Below are positions 9,149 through 17,207 of a DNA stretch of 64,000 nt, piece by piece. The notes under the pieces were generated by a model, which worked only from the letters and a program-made list of their open reading frames with translations, had not been told where the DNA came from and searched no databases. Position 1 is the first letter of the stretch. Each line of letters begins with the position of its first letter. The DNA is from Chryseobacterium sp. ERMR1:04. GTDB lineage: Bacteria > Bacteroidota > Bacteroidia > Flavobacteriales > Weeksellaceae. The translations under genes and the position numbers were made by a program. The stretch lies in assembly GCF_001297705.1 (NCBI RefSeq), contig NZ_LIRF01000004.1:558001-622000 (forward strand). The letters run 5' to 3'.

Positions 9149-10813
9149 ATGGATTTTAAAAATTTCAAAATACCTTTCCGTATTACTCCTCAATATTCTA
9201 AAAAAGTCGCCTATTTCTCCATGGAGTTTGCTCTTGAGCAGGTTTTAAAAATATATTCCGGCGGTTTAGGATTTTTAGCGGGTTCTCATATGAGAAGTGC
9301 TTACAACCTAAAACAAGATCTCATTGGTATTGGGATTCTTTGGAAATTTGGATATTACGATCAGGCAAGAAATCACGATCAGACTTTACAACCAACGTGG
9401 ACAAAGAAAATGTATAGTTTTCTTGAAGATACAGGCATCAAATTTCAGATCGAAATCCATAGCGCACCGGTTTGGGTGAAAGTCTGGTATTTAGATCCTG
9501 AAATTTTCCATACCGCACCGATGTTTTTCCTTTCAACCGATGTTCCTGAAAATGATCACATTTCAAAAACAATCAGTCATAAACTATATGACGCCAATGA
9601 ATCTACAAAGCTTGCACAATACATTTTATTAGGAAAAGGAGGGGCAAAATTGTTGGATGAAATGAATATTGAAAGAGACACTTACCATCTAAATGAAGCA
9701 CACGGGCTTCCTGCCGCATTCCATTTATTGAAAAAATATAAAGGAGACTTACATAAGGTTAAAGAAAAATTAGTTTTCACCACACATACGCCTGAAGAGG
9801 CCGGAAATGAGAAGCACAACTTGAAGTTATGTTATGACATGTCGTATTTCTCAGGTTTCAGTATGGAAGAAGTAAAAAGTATTGAAGGGTTTGATGATGA
9901 TCGTTTTAATCATTCATTGTGTGCTTTGAAAATGGCTAAAGTCGCCAACGGAGTTTCTCAACTTCACGGTGTCGTTTCGAGAGCAATGTGGAGTAAATAT
10001 CCCGGAATATGCGAAATAACGTCAATTACCAATGCTCAGGAATTCAAATACTGGTCAGACAAACCGCTTTATAATTCTAAGGATGAAAACAATGAAGTTG
10101 TATTTGATTACCGTAAAAAACATTTAAAGAAAAGGCTTTTCAAAATTGTAGCAGACCAAACAGGAAATTTATTTAACCCCAACATTTTCACAATCGTATG
10201 GGCCAGAAGATTTGCAGGTTACAAACGTGCAGACTTACTTTTACATGATAAAGACCGGTTTTATAAATTATTAAACAATCCAAAATATCCGGTGCAAATT
10301 ATCTGGGCAGGAAAACCTTATCCAATGGATTACTCTGCAATCTCCACTTTTAATACCTTGGTAGAAGAAAGTAAAAATCATAAAAATATGGCGGTGCTTA
10401 CAGGATATGAACTTTCATTAAGTAAATCGTTGAAACAAGGTTCTGATTTATGGTTAAATAATCCAAGGGTTCCAAGAGAAGCTTCAGGAACTTCAGGAAT
10501 GACTGCTGCCATGAACGGATCTGTAAATCTTTCAACAGATGACGGATGGATTCCTGAATTTGCAAAACACGGAGAAAACTCTTTTGTTGTTCCAAAAGCA
10601 GATTACCTGAATATGAGCATTTATGAACAGGATAATTATGACCTGAATAAGTTATATGAGATTCTTGAAAATGAAATTCTTCCTACGTATTATGATAATA
10701 TAAACGAATGGAGAAAAATTCAGCACAATTCGATGAATGATGTTAAAGATCAATTCAATAGTGATAGAATGGCTGATGAATATTACAGGATTCTTTACAA
10801 TTACAACGAGTAA
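9149..10813 (+). CDS. glgP: short alpha-glucan phosphorylase family protein (GT35-like), PLP lysine absent
   Basis: The protein resembles short bacterial alpha-glucan phosphorylases, which release glucose-1-phosphate from glycogen or maltodextrin. Recognisable blocks are VAYFSMEFAL, YSGGLGFLAG (residues about 31-40), FTTHTPEEAGNE, WARRFAGYKRADLL and IIWAGKPYP. The family signature appears as EASGTSGMTAAMN, where Thr452 occupies the position of the lysine that binds pyridoxal phosphate (usual form GTSGMKAAMN). At 554 residues it is shorter than the E. coli and Thermotoga enzymes. Without that lysine it may lack phosphorolysis or use another chemistry. It is a single gene followed by a shared terminator. 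Confidence 0.8.
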   Translation: MDFKNFKIPFRITPQYSKKVAYFSMEFALEQVLKIYSGGLGFLAGSHMRSAYNLKQDLIGIGILWKFGYYDQARNHDQTLQPTWTKKMYSFLEDTGIKFQIEIHSAPVWVKVWYLDPEIFHTAPMFFLSTDVPENDHISKTISHKLYDANESTKLAQYILLGKGGAKLLDEMNIERDTYHLNEAHGLPAAFHLLKKYKGDLHKVKEKLVFTTHTPEEAGNEKHNLKLCYDMSYFSGFSMEEVKSIEGFDDDRFNHSLCALKMAKVANGVSQLHGVVSRAMWSKYPGICEITSITNAQEFKYWSDKPLYNSKDENNEVVFDYRKKHLKKRLFKIVADQTGNLFNPNIFTIVWARRFAGYKRADLLLHDKDRFYKLLNNPKYPVQIIWAGKPYPMDYSAISTFNTLVEESKNHKNMAVLTGYELSLSKSLKQGSDLWLNNPRVPREASGTSGMTAAMNGSVNLSTDDGWIPEFAKHGENSFVVPKADYLNMSIYEQDNYDLNKLYEILENEILPTYYDNINEWRKIQHNSMNDVKDQFNSDRMADEYYRILYNYNE

Positions 10814-10837
10814 TTTTTAGATAAATATTTGCTTTAT

Positions 10838-10864
10838 AGATGCCCGAGCGGAGTCGAAGCATCT
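10838..10864. repeat. small inverted repeat with GAGCGGAGTCGAAG core
   Basis: AGATGC and GCATCT arms bracket a GC-richer core containing GAGCGGAGTCGAAG just after the phosphorylase gene. From memory, similar cores are interspersed in many Flavobacteriia genomes. Only one copy was noticed in this window. Confidence 0.35.
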
Positions 10865-10874
10865 TTAAATATAT

Positions 10875-10912
10875 AAAAAATAGGTTTGTAAGTTTTACAA
10901 ACCTATTTTCTT
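10875..10912. terminator. bidirectional terminator
   Basis: A 14-bp stem (10877-10890 with 10896-10909, core TAGGTTTGTA) with a five-base loop lies between the phosphorylase gene and the convergent DUF6496 gene. A/T runs on both sides suit termination in both directions. Confidence 0.85.
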
Positions 10913-10915
10913 TAG

Positions 10916-11101
10916 CTAATCTTTTTTCTTTTTTGGAACTTTTAATCCTTTCTCTTTAGCTTCGGAAATACCAATGGCTATAGCCTGTTTTCTGTTGGTA
11001 ACTTTTTCTCCGGAAGAAGATTTTAATTTTCCTTCCTTGAATTCATGCATCACCTCTCCTATTTTGTCTTGAGCTTTATCTGAATATTTGGTTTTGCTCA
11101 T
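10916..11101 (-). CDS. small basic DUF6496-type protein
   Basis: This 61-residue, lysine-rich protein (MSKTKYSDKAQDKIGEVMHE, then NRKQAIAIGISEAKEKG and a KKKK tail) matches the small DUF6496 family often seen in Bacteroidota. The middle resembles the short repeat GEVMHEFKxGxLxSSSGxxVTNRKQAIAIGLSEA found in plasmid- and stress-associated peptides. It lies 11 bases downstream of the 11113-11586 gene on the same strand, so the two are probably co-transcribed. Molecular function is unknown. Confidence 0.75.
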   Translation of the reverse strand: MSKTKYSDKAQDKIGEVMHEFKEGKLKSSSGEKVTNRKQAIAIGISEAKEKGLKVPKKKKD

Positions 11102-11112
11102 GATATTTGGTT

Positions 11113-11586
11113 TTAAGATTTTGGTAGAGAAACTCCTAATTCATATACTTTAGCGTGTTTCATATATTTTGACCGTTCTCTTGAAGTTACCGATTCTAAA
11201 TGATCATTTTTAATAACAATAATCGGATCTTCAATATTTTCAATTTCAAAATTGGCAAAATATCTTTCATCAGGACTCGTTTTATCATTACGAGCCTTTA
11301 TTTTCTGTAATTCTTCAGCATATTTTCTAAATCCGGGATCTGAGGAATGGATAAACTTATATTCATCACCAGCATCTACATAAAAATGAAGTTTTTTCTC
11401 CACAAGTCCCGCTTCATCTGTAATTTGTGGATTATCATTTCCGTCTTTAAAGCCTACTTCAACCAATGTTCCACTTTTTTTGTGTGAGCATTCTTCGGCA
11501 TCTTTAAAACTTGAAAAACCTGTATATACAATTTGATCACTCAAAACGTATCGGTTTAATTTCTGGTTATATGCATTCGTTTCCAT
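11113..11586 (-). CDS. uncharacterised conserved protein, co-transcribed with DUF6496 gene
   Basis: I do not recognise this soluble protein of about 157 residues. I place the start at METNAYNQKL (11584-11586); the frame stays open to another ATG at 11622, but the extra segment MYYSVNQIKIII looks like untranslated A/T-rich leader. The sequence is mixed alpha/beta with many charged residues and one internal motif, SSDPGFRKYAEELQKIK. No catalytic pattern, signal peptide or membrane segment is visible. Pairing with a DUF6496 gene hints at a general stress or stationary-phase role, which is inference only. Confidence 0.6.
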   Translation of the reverse strand: METNAYNQKLNRYVLSDQIVYTGFSSFKDAEECSHKKSGTLVEVGFKDGNDNPQITDEAGLVEKKLHFYVDAGDEYKFIHSSDPGFRKYAEELQKIKARNDKTSPDERYFANFEIENIEDPIIVIKNDHLESVTSRERSKYMKHAKVYELGVSLPKS

Positions 11587-11774
11587 AATTATTATCTTAA
11601 TTTGATTTACAGAGTAATACATTCAATTTTTTTGCCAAACAACATACATTTTCTTACTATTTATTAAAAATATAAGAAGATTATTAAATATTCACTTACC
11701 TGTTAATTTTTAAAGTAATAATTCCATATACATTAAATTAAATATATAAATCAATAATGTTCATTAAAAAAATT

Positions 11775-11782
11775 AAATTTGC
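11775..11782 (+). promoter_or_regulatory. candidate -7 box for the 11802 operon
   Basis: TAAATTTG matches TAnnTTTG exactly and ends 19 bases before the start codon at 11802. A convincing -33 TTG is missing. Confidence 0.45.
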
Positions 11783-11801
11783 AACCTAAAATTTTAACAA
11801 T

Positions 11802-12983
11802 ATGAAATTAAATTTTATTTTTTCCACTTTCCTAACCTGTACGGCTGTATTAGGGCAAGCTCAGAGAATTGATTCTGAAAATATTTCTTTTCAAATATTA
11901 AAAGAACCCACTAACCCTATCGAAGCTCAAAACAGAAATTTTTCGGTTTTGGTAAACTCACCCTATAACATCACAAAAGAAGATGTGGTGAAGGATGCTA
12001 AAGAAGACTTTCAGAGACAAGTTGATAATTACGATCAAAATGTAGCAGATGCAAAACTTCAACATGAAGAAAGACTAAAAGAATATGATGCAGAAGTAAA
12101 AAAACTAACAGAAAAGTATAAAACTGAATCTGAGCAATATAACAAGCTAAAAGCTGTTGAAAAAATTGCTATGAACGCTTTGCCACCAGTTTTGAGAATT
12201 CCTTCCCGTCCGCAATTGAACGTTCCTCAAAAACCGGTTTATTATCAACCCGATTTAAGAGACGCTTTAATTGTTGATAATAAAGTATTAGCGTCGCAAA
12301 TTATTATCGGTGGTTTCTCCAGAGGTGGAAATTACATTGATATTTCTGTAAATACAGAAAGAACAACATTCCAAGACAATGCAGGAAAATCTTTTGCAAG
12401 CCAACCTACAAAATTGCTTGTAAAACAAAATGGTGCTGTAAAAATCGACAAAAATCTGTTCTCAGACTTTGAAGAAATTGCATCAAGCCCAACCAATGAA
12501 ATTAATTTAAGCGCTCACGAAAAAAATTATCTTCAAAAAGTAATTAATAGAATTAATGACATCTTAGCAGATAACTTTGCCTATTCAAAAATTATTTCAA
12601 CAGTTAAATTAGAAACTGTAAAAAATAAAGGGGAATATGACAACTTGGAGAAAGCTTATATCTACGTAACGACAAACCTTAAAAAGATGCAGGCGAAACC
12701 AGATTATGCTCCTAATAAAGCTGCTTTTGAAAACTTAAACAAAGGTGTTGAAATCTGGAAAACTACGCTTTCAAAAATTGATTACAACGATAAAAAAGCC
12801 TTGTACAATGGTAAAATAGGAACGTATCTTTATATGAATTTAATTCGTTTGAATGTTGCATTAGGAAACAAAACTGAAGCAGAAAAATATTTAAATGAAA
12901 TGCAAGAACATCTTGTTGATATGAAATTATCTTGGGATCAAAACAACGAACTAAAAGGACTTGAGCAAATAATTTACAACTAA
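11802..12983 (+). CDS. secreted coiled-coil protein of unknown function
   Basis: The 393-residue protein begins with a Sec signal peptide (cut near LGQAQ, about residue 20). Residues about 60-120 are almost continuous Lys/Glu/Gln-rich helix (DFQRQVDNYDQNVADAKLQH and following), a probable coiled coil. A proline-rich linker (PPVLRIPSRPQ) and a beta-rich middle follow. The C-terminal 90 residues look like TPR helices (LIRLNVALGNKTEAEKYL). I do not know a named family. It starts an operon: the next gene begins five bases after its stop, and the pair ends at a terminator. Probably periplasmic or surface-located. Confidence 0.6.
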   Translation: MKLNFIFSTFLTCTAVLGQAQRIDSENISFQILKEPTNPIEAQNRNFSVLVNSPYNITKEDVVKDAKEDFQRQVDNYDQNVADAKLQHEERLKEYDAEVKKLTEKYKTESEQYNKLKAVEKIAMNALPPVLRIPSRPQLNVPQKPVYYQPDLRDALIVDNKVLASQIIIGGFSRGGNYIDISVNTERTTFQDNAGKSFASQPTKLLVKQNGAVKIDKNLFSDFEEIASSPTNEINLSAHEKNYLQKVINRINDILADNFAYSKIISTVKLETVKNKGEYDNLEKAYIYVTTNLKKMQAKPDYAPNKAAFENLNKGVEIWKTTLSKIDYNDKKALYNGKIGTYLYMNLIRLNVALGNKTEAEKYLNEMQEHLVDMKLSWDQNNELKGLEQIIYN

Positions 12984-12988
12984 GAACC

Positions 12989-14374
12989 ATGAAAAAAACT
13001 TTAATCGTTTCTCTTACCATCATCAGTGCATTCGCATTTGGGCAAAAGAAATTTGTTTACGGAGACTCTTTTGAATTCAATACAAAATACGAAAAAGATA
13101 TTAAGCTAGTTCTTTGTGACGACTATAACCAATATGTCTTCAGTGATATTAACGAAGATGGCTACAGTTCATATCCTCACAAAAAGATTTTGATGAGAAA
13201 GCTGGATCAAAATGGAAACCTAATCGATACATTCATTAAAGATTATGCAAATAAGACAAATGGAGTGTTGCATAATTATTTAGGATCAATCCAAATTGAT
13301 AAAGATAAGTTTGTCGTTTATACAGAAGAAATTGAAACTAAAATCAACAGAAAAGAAATTTTCCAACACGTTTTCAATAAAAAAGACGGAAACTACACAA
13401 CAACAAGCGTTGCCAAGCTTTTCACAGAAGGTGGAATGAAACAGGGAACAACTTTCCTTAGATTCTCCGAAAGCGGAAAATACGTTGCGATTGTAAACGA
13501 CAGATCTGTATCTAAAAAAACAGCGAATACCATAGACAATATTGTGATTGATCTTTCTACCCTTTCTAAAAAATGGGACAAAGAAATCACTTTAGATACC
13601 GACTATATGGAATCTGACGCAGCCGTTACCAATTCAGGAAGAGTTTTAATATTGAGAAAATCTACCGGTTGGAAAGAATCTTCAAAATTGGTGTATGTTT
13701 CTGCTCAAGGAGACCAGGATATTGCTTTAAAAGATAAATTGATCCTGAAAACATTGAGCCCGGTTTCTATTAATGATAAGGATTATTTGGTTTCTTTTGG
13801 ATATTTTACGGGAGCAAGAATCAACCAAAGTGATTTTGGTTATATGTCATTCATCAATCTTCAAAACGGAAATATTACCACGAGTGAATTTCCGGAATTC
13901 AGATCCAATACAACCATGTCCGGTGTAGATATTACATTGGTACAATCTGTAAACGGGAAAACTTATTTGTATGGTTACGATGTCAACAAAACAATGCCTC
14001 CATCTACTCCTACCAACCGTTTTCCAGATCCAATTATTTCTTACGGAAGTGGACGTTGGTTTACAATCAATTCTGAAGGCGCTGCAACTTCTACCCCAAC
14101 CAATGGGTACGGAAATGTAGCCTACTTCACAAAAGCCAATACAAATTACTTTTTTATTGCAGAAAACAGATTGACCCCTTTCCAGGTAGGCAATACAATG
14201 ACAGACAAAAATAAAGTGATCAACCTAAACAACCACGAAAGTGGAAATAAAAGTGGCTATCCTATTTTGACTTCACTTCAATATATTCCTGAATCCGACA
14301 GGGTAATTTATTTAAGGAGATCTGGTGAAAATCAATTGAATGTAAAAAGCGTTTATAATTGGAATAATCAATAA
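12989..14374 (+). CDS. secreted beta-propeller-like protein, second gene of operon
   Basis: The 461-residue product has a Sec signal peptide (residues 1-19, FAFGQ). The rest is a long series of beta strands with recurring aromatic and Gly/Asp turns (for example LRFSESGKYVAIVNDRS, LVYVSAQGD, YLVSFGYF), consistent with a six- or seven-bladed propeller, although no standard repeat motif is clear. There is no T9SS sorting domain. It lies five bases after the coiled-coil gene and the two probably act together in the envelope. Function unknown. Confidence 0.55.
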   Translation: MKKTLIVSLTIISAFAFGQKKFVYGDSFEFNTKYEKDIKLVLCDDYNQYVFSDINEDGYSSYPHKKILMRKLDQNGNLIDTFIKDYANKTNGVLHNYLGSIQIDKDKFVVYTEEIETKINRKEIFQHVFNKKDGNYTTTSVAKLFTEGGMKQGTTFLRFSESGKYVAIVNDRSVSKKTANTIDNIVIDLSTLSKKWDKEITLDTDYMESDAAVTNSGRVLILRKSTGWKESSKLVYVSAQGDQDIALKDKLILKTLSPVSINDKDYLVSFGYFTGARINQSDFGYMSFINLQNGNITTSEFPEFRSNTTMSGVDITLVQSVNGKTYLYGYDVNKTMPPSTPTNRFPDPIISYGSGRWFTINSEGAATSTPTNGYGNVAYFTKANTNYFFIAENRLTPFQVGNTMTDKNKVINLNNHESGNKSGYPILTSLQYIPESDRVIYLRRSGENQLNVKSVYNWNNQ

Positions 14375-14394
14375 TTCCTCACCCTATACGAATT

Positions 14395-14425
14395 AAAGTT
14401 GACAGCAATGTCAGCTTTTTTTTTT
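14395..14425 (+). terminator. rho-independent terminator of the secreted-protein operon
   Basis: An AAAGTTGACA / TGTCAGCTTT stem (14395-14404 with 14409-14418, one G-T pair) with a four-base loop is followed by a long T run. Confidence 0.85.
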
Positions 14426-14492
14426 GAAATTTAATTACCATATGAAATAATTCACTAATTTTAGAATTCAAACCAAAAAAAATTATATTACT

Positions 14493-14669
14493 ATGAAAAA
14501 TCTAAAGAAAATTTCAAGAGAACAACTTAAAGACGTAGTGGGCGGAATTCTTCCTGGCATGATCAGATGTATCAGTCCAATTTCATGTACAAGAACAGTA
14601 GGATATATTGGAGGTTTTGACAATGTATGTGGAGTTTCAACCTATCCAACATGCGCTCCTGAAGAGTAA
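14493..14669 (+). CDS. bacteriocin-like peptide with double-glycine leader
   Basis: This 58-codon gene is short and easily missed. The leader MKNLKKISREQLKDVVGG ends in Gly-Gly at residues 17-18 and has the charged, amphipathic pattern of leaders cut by C39-type peptidase/ABC exporters. Flavobacteriia carry many such bacteriocin-like precursors. The predicted 40-residue core has four cysteines (at about core positions 8, 14, 28 and 36), several Pro and Gly, and an acidic end (PTCAPEE). It has its own A-rich start region and a terminator right after. No exporter or modifying enzyme lies beside it, so export would rely on a gene elsewhere. Activity is unknown. Confidence 0.75.
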   Translation: MKNLKKISREQLKDVVGGILPGMIRCISPISCTRTVGYIGGFDNVCGVSTYPTCAPEE

Positions 14670-14690
14670 TTTCTTTTAAATACATTTACA

Positions 14691-14715
14691 GACAGGGCTT
14701 TTGCTCTGTTTTTTA
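14691..14715 (+). terminator. terminator after the GG-leader peptide
   Basis: ACAGGGC / GCTCTGT stem (14692-14698 with 14703-14709, one G-T pair) with a TTTT loop and a T-rich tail, 22 bases after the peptide's stop codon. Confidence 0.75.
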
Positions 14716-14745
14716 GTTTTATATGGTTATCTTGATAAGAATTAT

Positions 14746-14753
14746 TAAATTTG
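14746..14753 (+). promoter_or_regulatory. candidate -7 box for the S9 peptidase
   Basis: TAAATTTG (exact TAnnTTTG) lies 19 bases before the ATG at 14773. A TTG occurs 11 bases upstream of the box, which is not the usual -33 distance. Confidence 0.45.
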
Positions 14754-14772
14754 AAATCGATTAAAATTTGAA

Positions 14773-16901
14773 ATGAAAAAATTCTTACTAACGCTTACCG
14801 TTGCTGTAGCTTTTCAAAGTTACTCAGCACAAGAAATCACTTTAGATAAAATATATTCAGGATATTACCGCGGGAAAGGCATTGCCGGAATTACATCTAT
14901 GAAAAATGGTGAAAATTATCTGGTTATTGAACCTACCGGAATTGCCAAATATTCTTACAAAACCTCTCAAAAAGAAGGAAATATTGTTGACGGACAATTT
15001 GGAAGCTATGAGTTTTCGGATGACGAGTCTAAAATCCTTTTATTAAAGCAAAGTCAGCCTATTTACAGACATTCTTTTTTAGGAACATTTGATGTTAAAG
15101 ATTTAAAATCGGGGAAAGTAATCAGTTTAAATGATGGAAAACCTGTTCAGGAGCCAAGATTTTCTCCTGACGCAAACAAGGTAGCTTTCGTTTCTGAGAA
15201 TAATTTATACTATCAAGATTTAAATTCAGGAAAAATTACACAAATAACTCAACACGGAGTTAAAAATAAAATTTTAAACGGTCTAGCAGATTGGGTATAT
15301 GAAGAAGAATTCGGTCATGCAAGATTGTATGAATGGACAAAAAATTCGGACGCCATCGTTTTCGTTAAATTAGATGAAACGGAGGTTCCGGAAATCTATA
15401 TTCCAATCTATGGAAAGTCATTGTATCCGCAGGAAATGCGTTATAAATATCCAAAAGCAGGAGAAAAAAACTCTGTTGTTTCGGCTCACATTTATCAATT
15501 AAGTGATGGAAAGAAAATAACAGTTAATTTAGACAATTACAAACATTATTATATTCCAAACGTTGTTCAGACAGCAAAACCTGACGAAATTGTTTTAATA
15601 ACTTCTGAAAGAATTCAAAATGCATCTGACGTTTTAAAAGTCAATACAAAAACAGGAGCTGTTCAAAAATTATTCACAGAAACGGATGATAAGTGGATTG
15701 ATACAGATAGTCCGACATTAGAATTCTTAGAGGACAACTCTTTCCTTTGGGGTTCTGAGAGAGACGGAAACCGCCATTTGTATTGGTATGATAAAGATGG
15801 AAAACTAAAAAAACAAGTTACCAAAGGAAACTGGGAAGTAACTGATTATTATGGATTCAATCCAAAATCAAAAGAAATTTACGTTCAGACTACTGAAAAA
15901 GGAAGCATTAACAAAGTGGTTTCTAAAATCAATATCGAAAACGGAAAATCTCAGTTAATTTCCAATGGAGAAGGAAATAATGCTGCCAACTTTAGCAAAA
16001 ACTACAATTATTTCATCGAAACATCTTCTACAGCTGCAAAACCTAACACTTTTGTTTTAAAAGATGGAAACGGTAAAACGATAAAAGAACTTCAAAATAA
16101 TAATGATCAGCTTCAAAAATTAAAGTCTGATAATTTTGTTGAAAAAGAATTCATCACGATTCCAAATGATGCCGGAGATCAAATGAATGCATGGATTATT
16201 AAGCCAAAAAACTTTGATAAAAACAAGAAATATCCATTGTTCATGTTCCAATATTCTGGTCCAGGTTCTCAGCAGGTTGCTAATTCTTGGGACAATGGAA
16301 ACGCAATTTGGTTTGAAATGTTAGCACAAAAAGGATATATCGTAGCTTGTGTTGATGGACGTGGAACAGGTTTCAAGGGCGCTAAATTCAAAAAAGTAAC
16401 CTACATGAATTTAGGCAAATATGAAATTGAAGATCAAATTACTGCAGCAAAATGGTTCGGTAACCAGTCTTACATCGACAAAACAAGAATCGGAATGTTC
16501 GGATGGAGCTTCGGAGGTTACATGACGAGTTTAGCAATGACAAAAGGAGCTGATGTTTTCAAAGCTGGAATCGCTGTGGCTCCGGTAACCAACTGGAGGT
16601 ATTACGATTCTGTATATACGGAGAGATTTTTAAGAACTCCACAAGAGAATCCGGATGGTTATGATAAAAACTCTCCTACGGAATATGCCAATCTATTAAA
16701 AGGAAAATTCTTATTGATCCACGGAACAGCTGATGACAACGTACATTTTCAAAATTCTATGGAATTCTCAGAAGCTTTAATTCAAAACAAAAACAGTTTG
16801 ATTTCATGGCTTATCCTGATAAAAACCACGGAATTTATGGTGGACAAACAAGACCACAATTGTATCAGAAAATGACCGATTTTATTATTGAAAACTTATA
16901 A
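14773..16901 (+). CDS. dipeptidyl-peptidase IV-type S9B serine peptidase, frameshifted near the 3' end
   Basis: A signal peptide (about 1-19) is followed by an eight-bladed-propeller region with WVYEEE, the glutamate pair that grips a free N terminus in DPP IV, and a C-terminal alpha/beta hydrolase. Ser579 (GWSFGGY) and Asp654 (GTADDNVHF) are in frame. The uninterrupted frame ends at 16875 with a tail unlike the family. Shifting after the A-tract at 16789-16793 gives QFDFMAYPDKNHGIYGGQTR and the catalytic His, ending at TAA 16899-16901. One extra A, or two fewer, repairs the gene. Such enzymes release X-Pro dipeptides in the periplasm, fitting the POT transporters downstream. Confidence 0.85.
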
Positions 16902-16981
16902 TGTCTTTTCAGATATAATTTTAAAACGTCCCCAATTCATTTGAGGCTACTGAAAAGGTTACACTTTTTCAATTTAAATAC

Positions 16982-17022
16982 AAAAAAGCGATTAAATCAA
17001 AATTGATTAAATCGCTTTTTTT
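16982..17022. terminator. long terminator hairpin after the S9 peptidase
   Basis: A long nearly perfect stem (16983-16999 with 17004-17020, core GCGATTAAATCA) with a four-base loop and a run of seven T. Its right arm coincides with the end of the transposase remnant on the other strand. Confidence 0.85.
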
Positions 17023-17155
17023 AGCTTCTATTTTAGAGCGTTGTTTTGCTTTGTCTTTATAATAATTTGCTTCTCGAAAAGTCATTTGTTCTTGATGTAA
17101 TTCGGATTTTATAGACACAGAAATAAGTATTGCTCTTTGCTACTCTTTCTAATGC
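17008..17155 (-). pseudogene. remnant of an IS1182-like transposase C terminus
   Basis: Between the peptidase and receptor genes the minus strand encodes SVSIKSELHQEQMTFREANY and then YYKDKAKQRSKIEAKKSDL (17121 down to 17008). This follows the end of IS1182-family DDE transposases, where a stretch like KTYSVTIKS...EQ...F...YYK.KAK.RYKIEAKNSEL is usual. Just upstream in another frame is ALERVAKSNTY (17155-17123), the matching preceding piece, so one extra base sits near 17122. Only about 50 residues survive; no inverted repeats or other transposase parts were found. It is a decayed insertion scar. The similarity is from memory of the family and was not searched. Confidence 0.6.
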
Positions 17156-17207
17156 ACTTCCCCATTCATTGGGAGAGGTTTTCTGTAAATTATAAAGATA
17201 AGCTATA

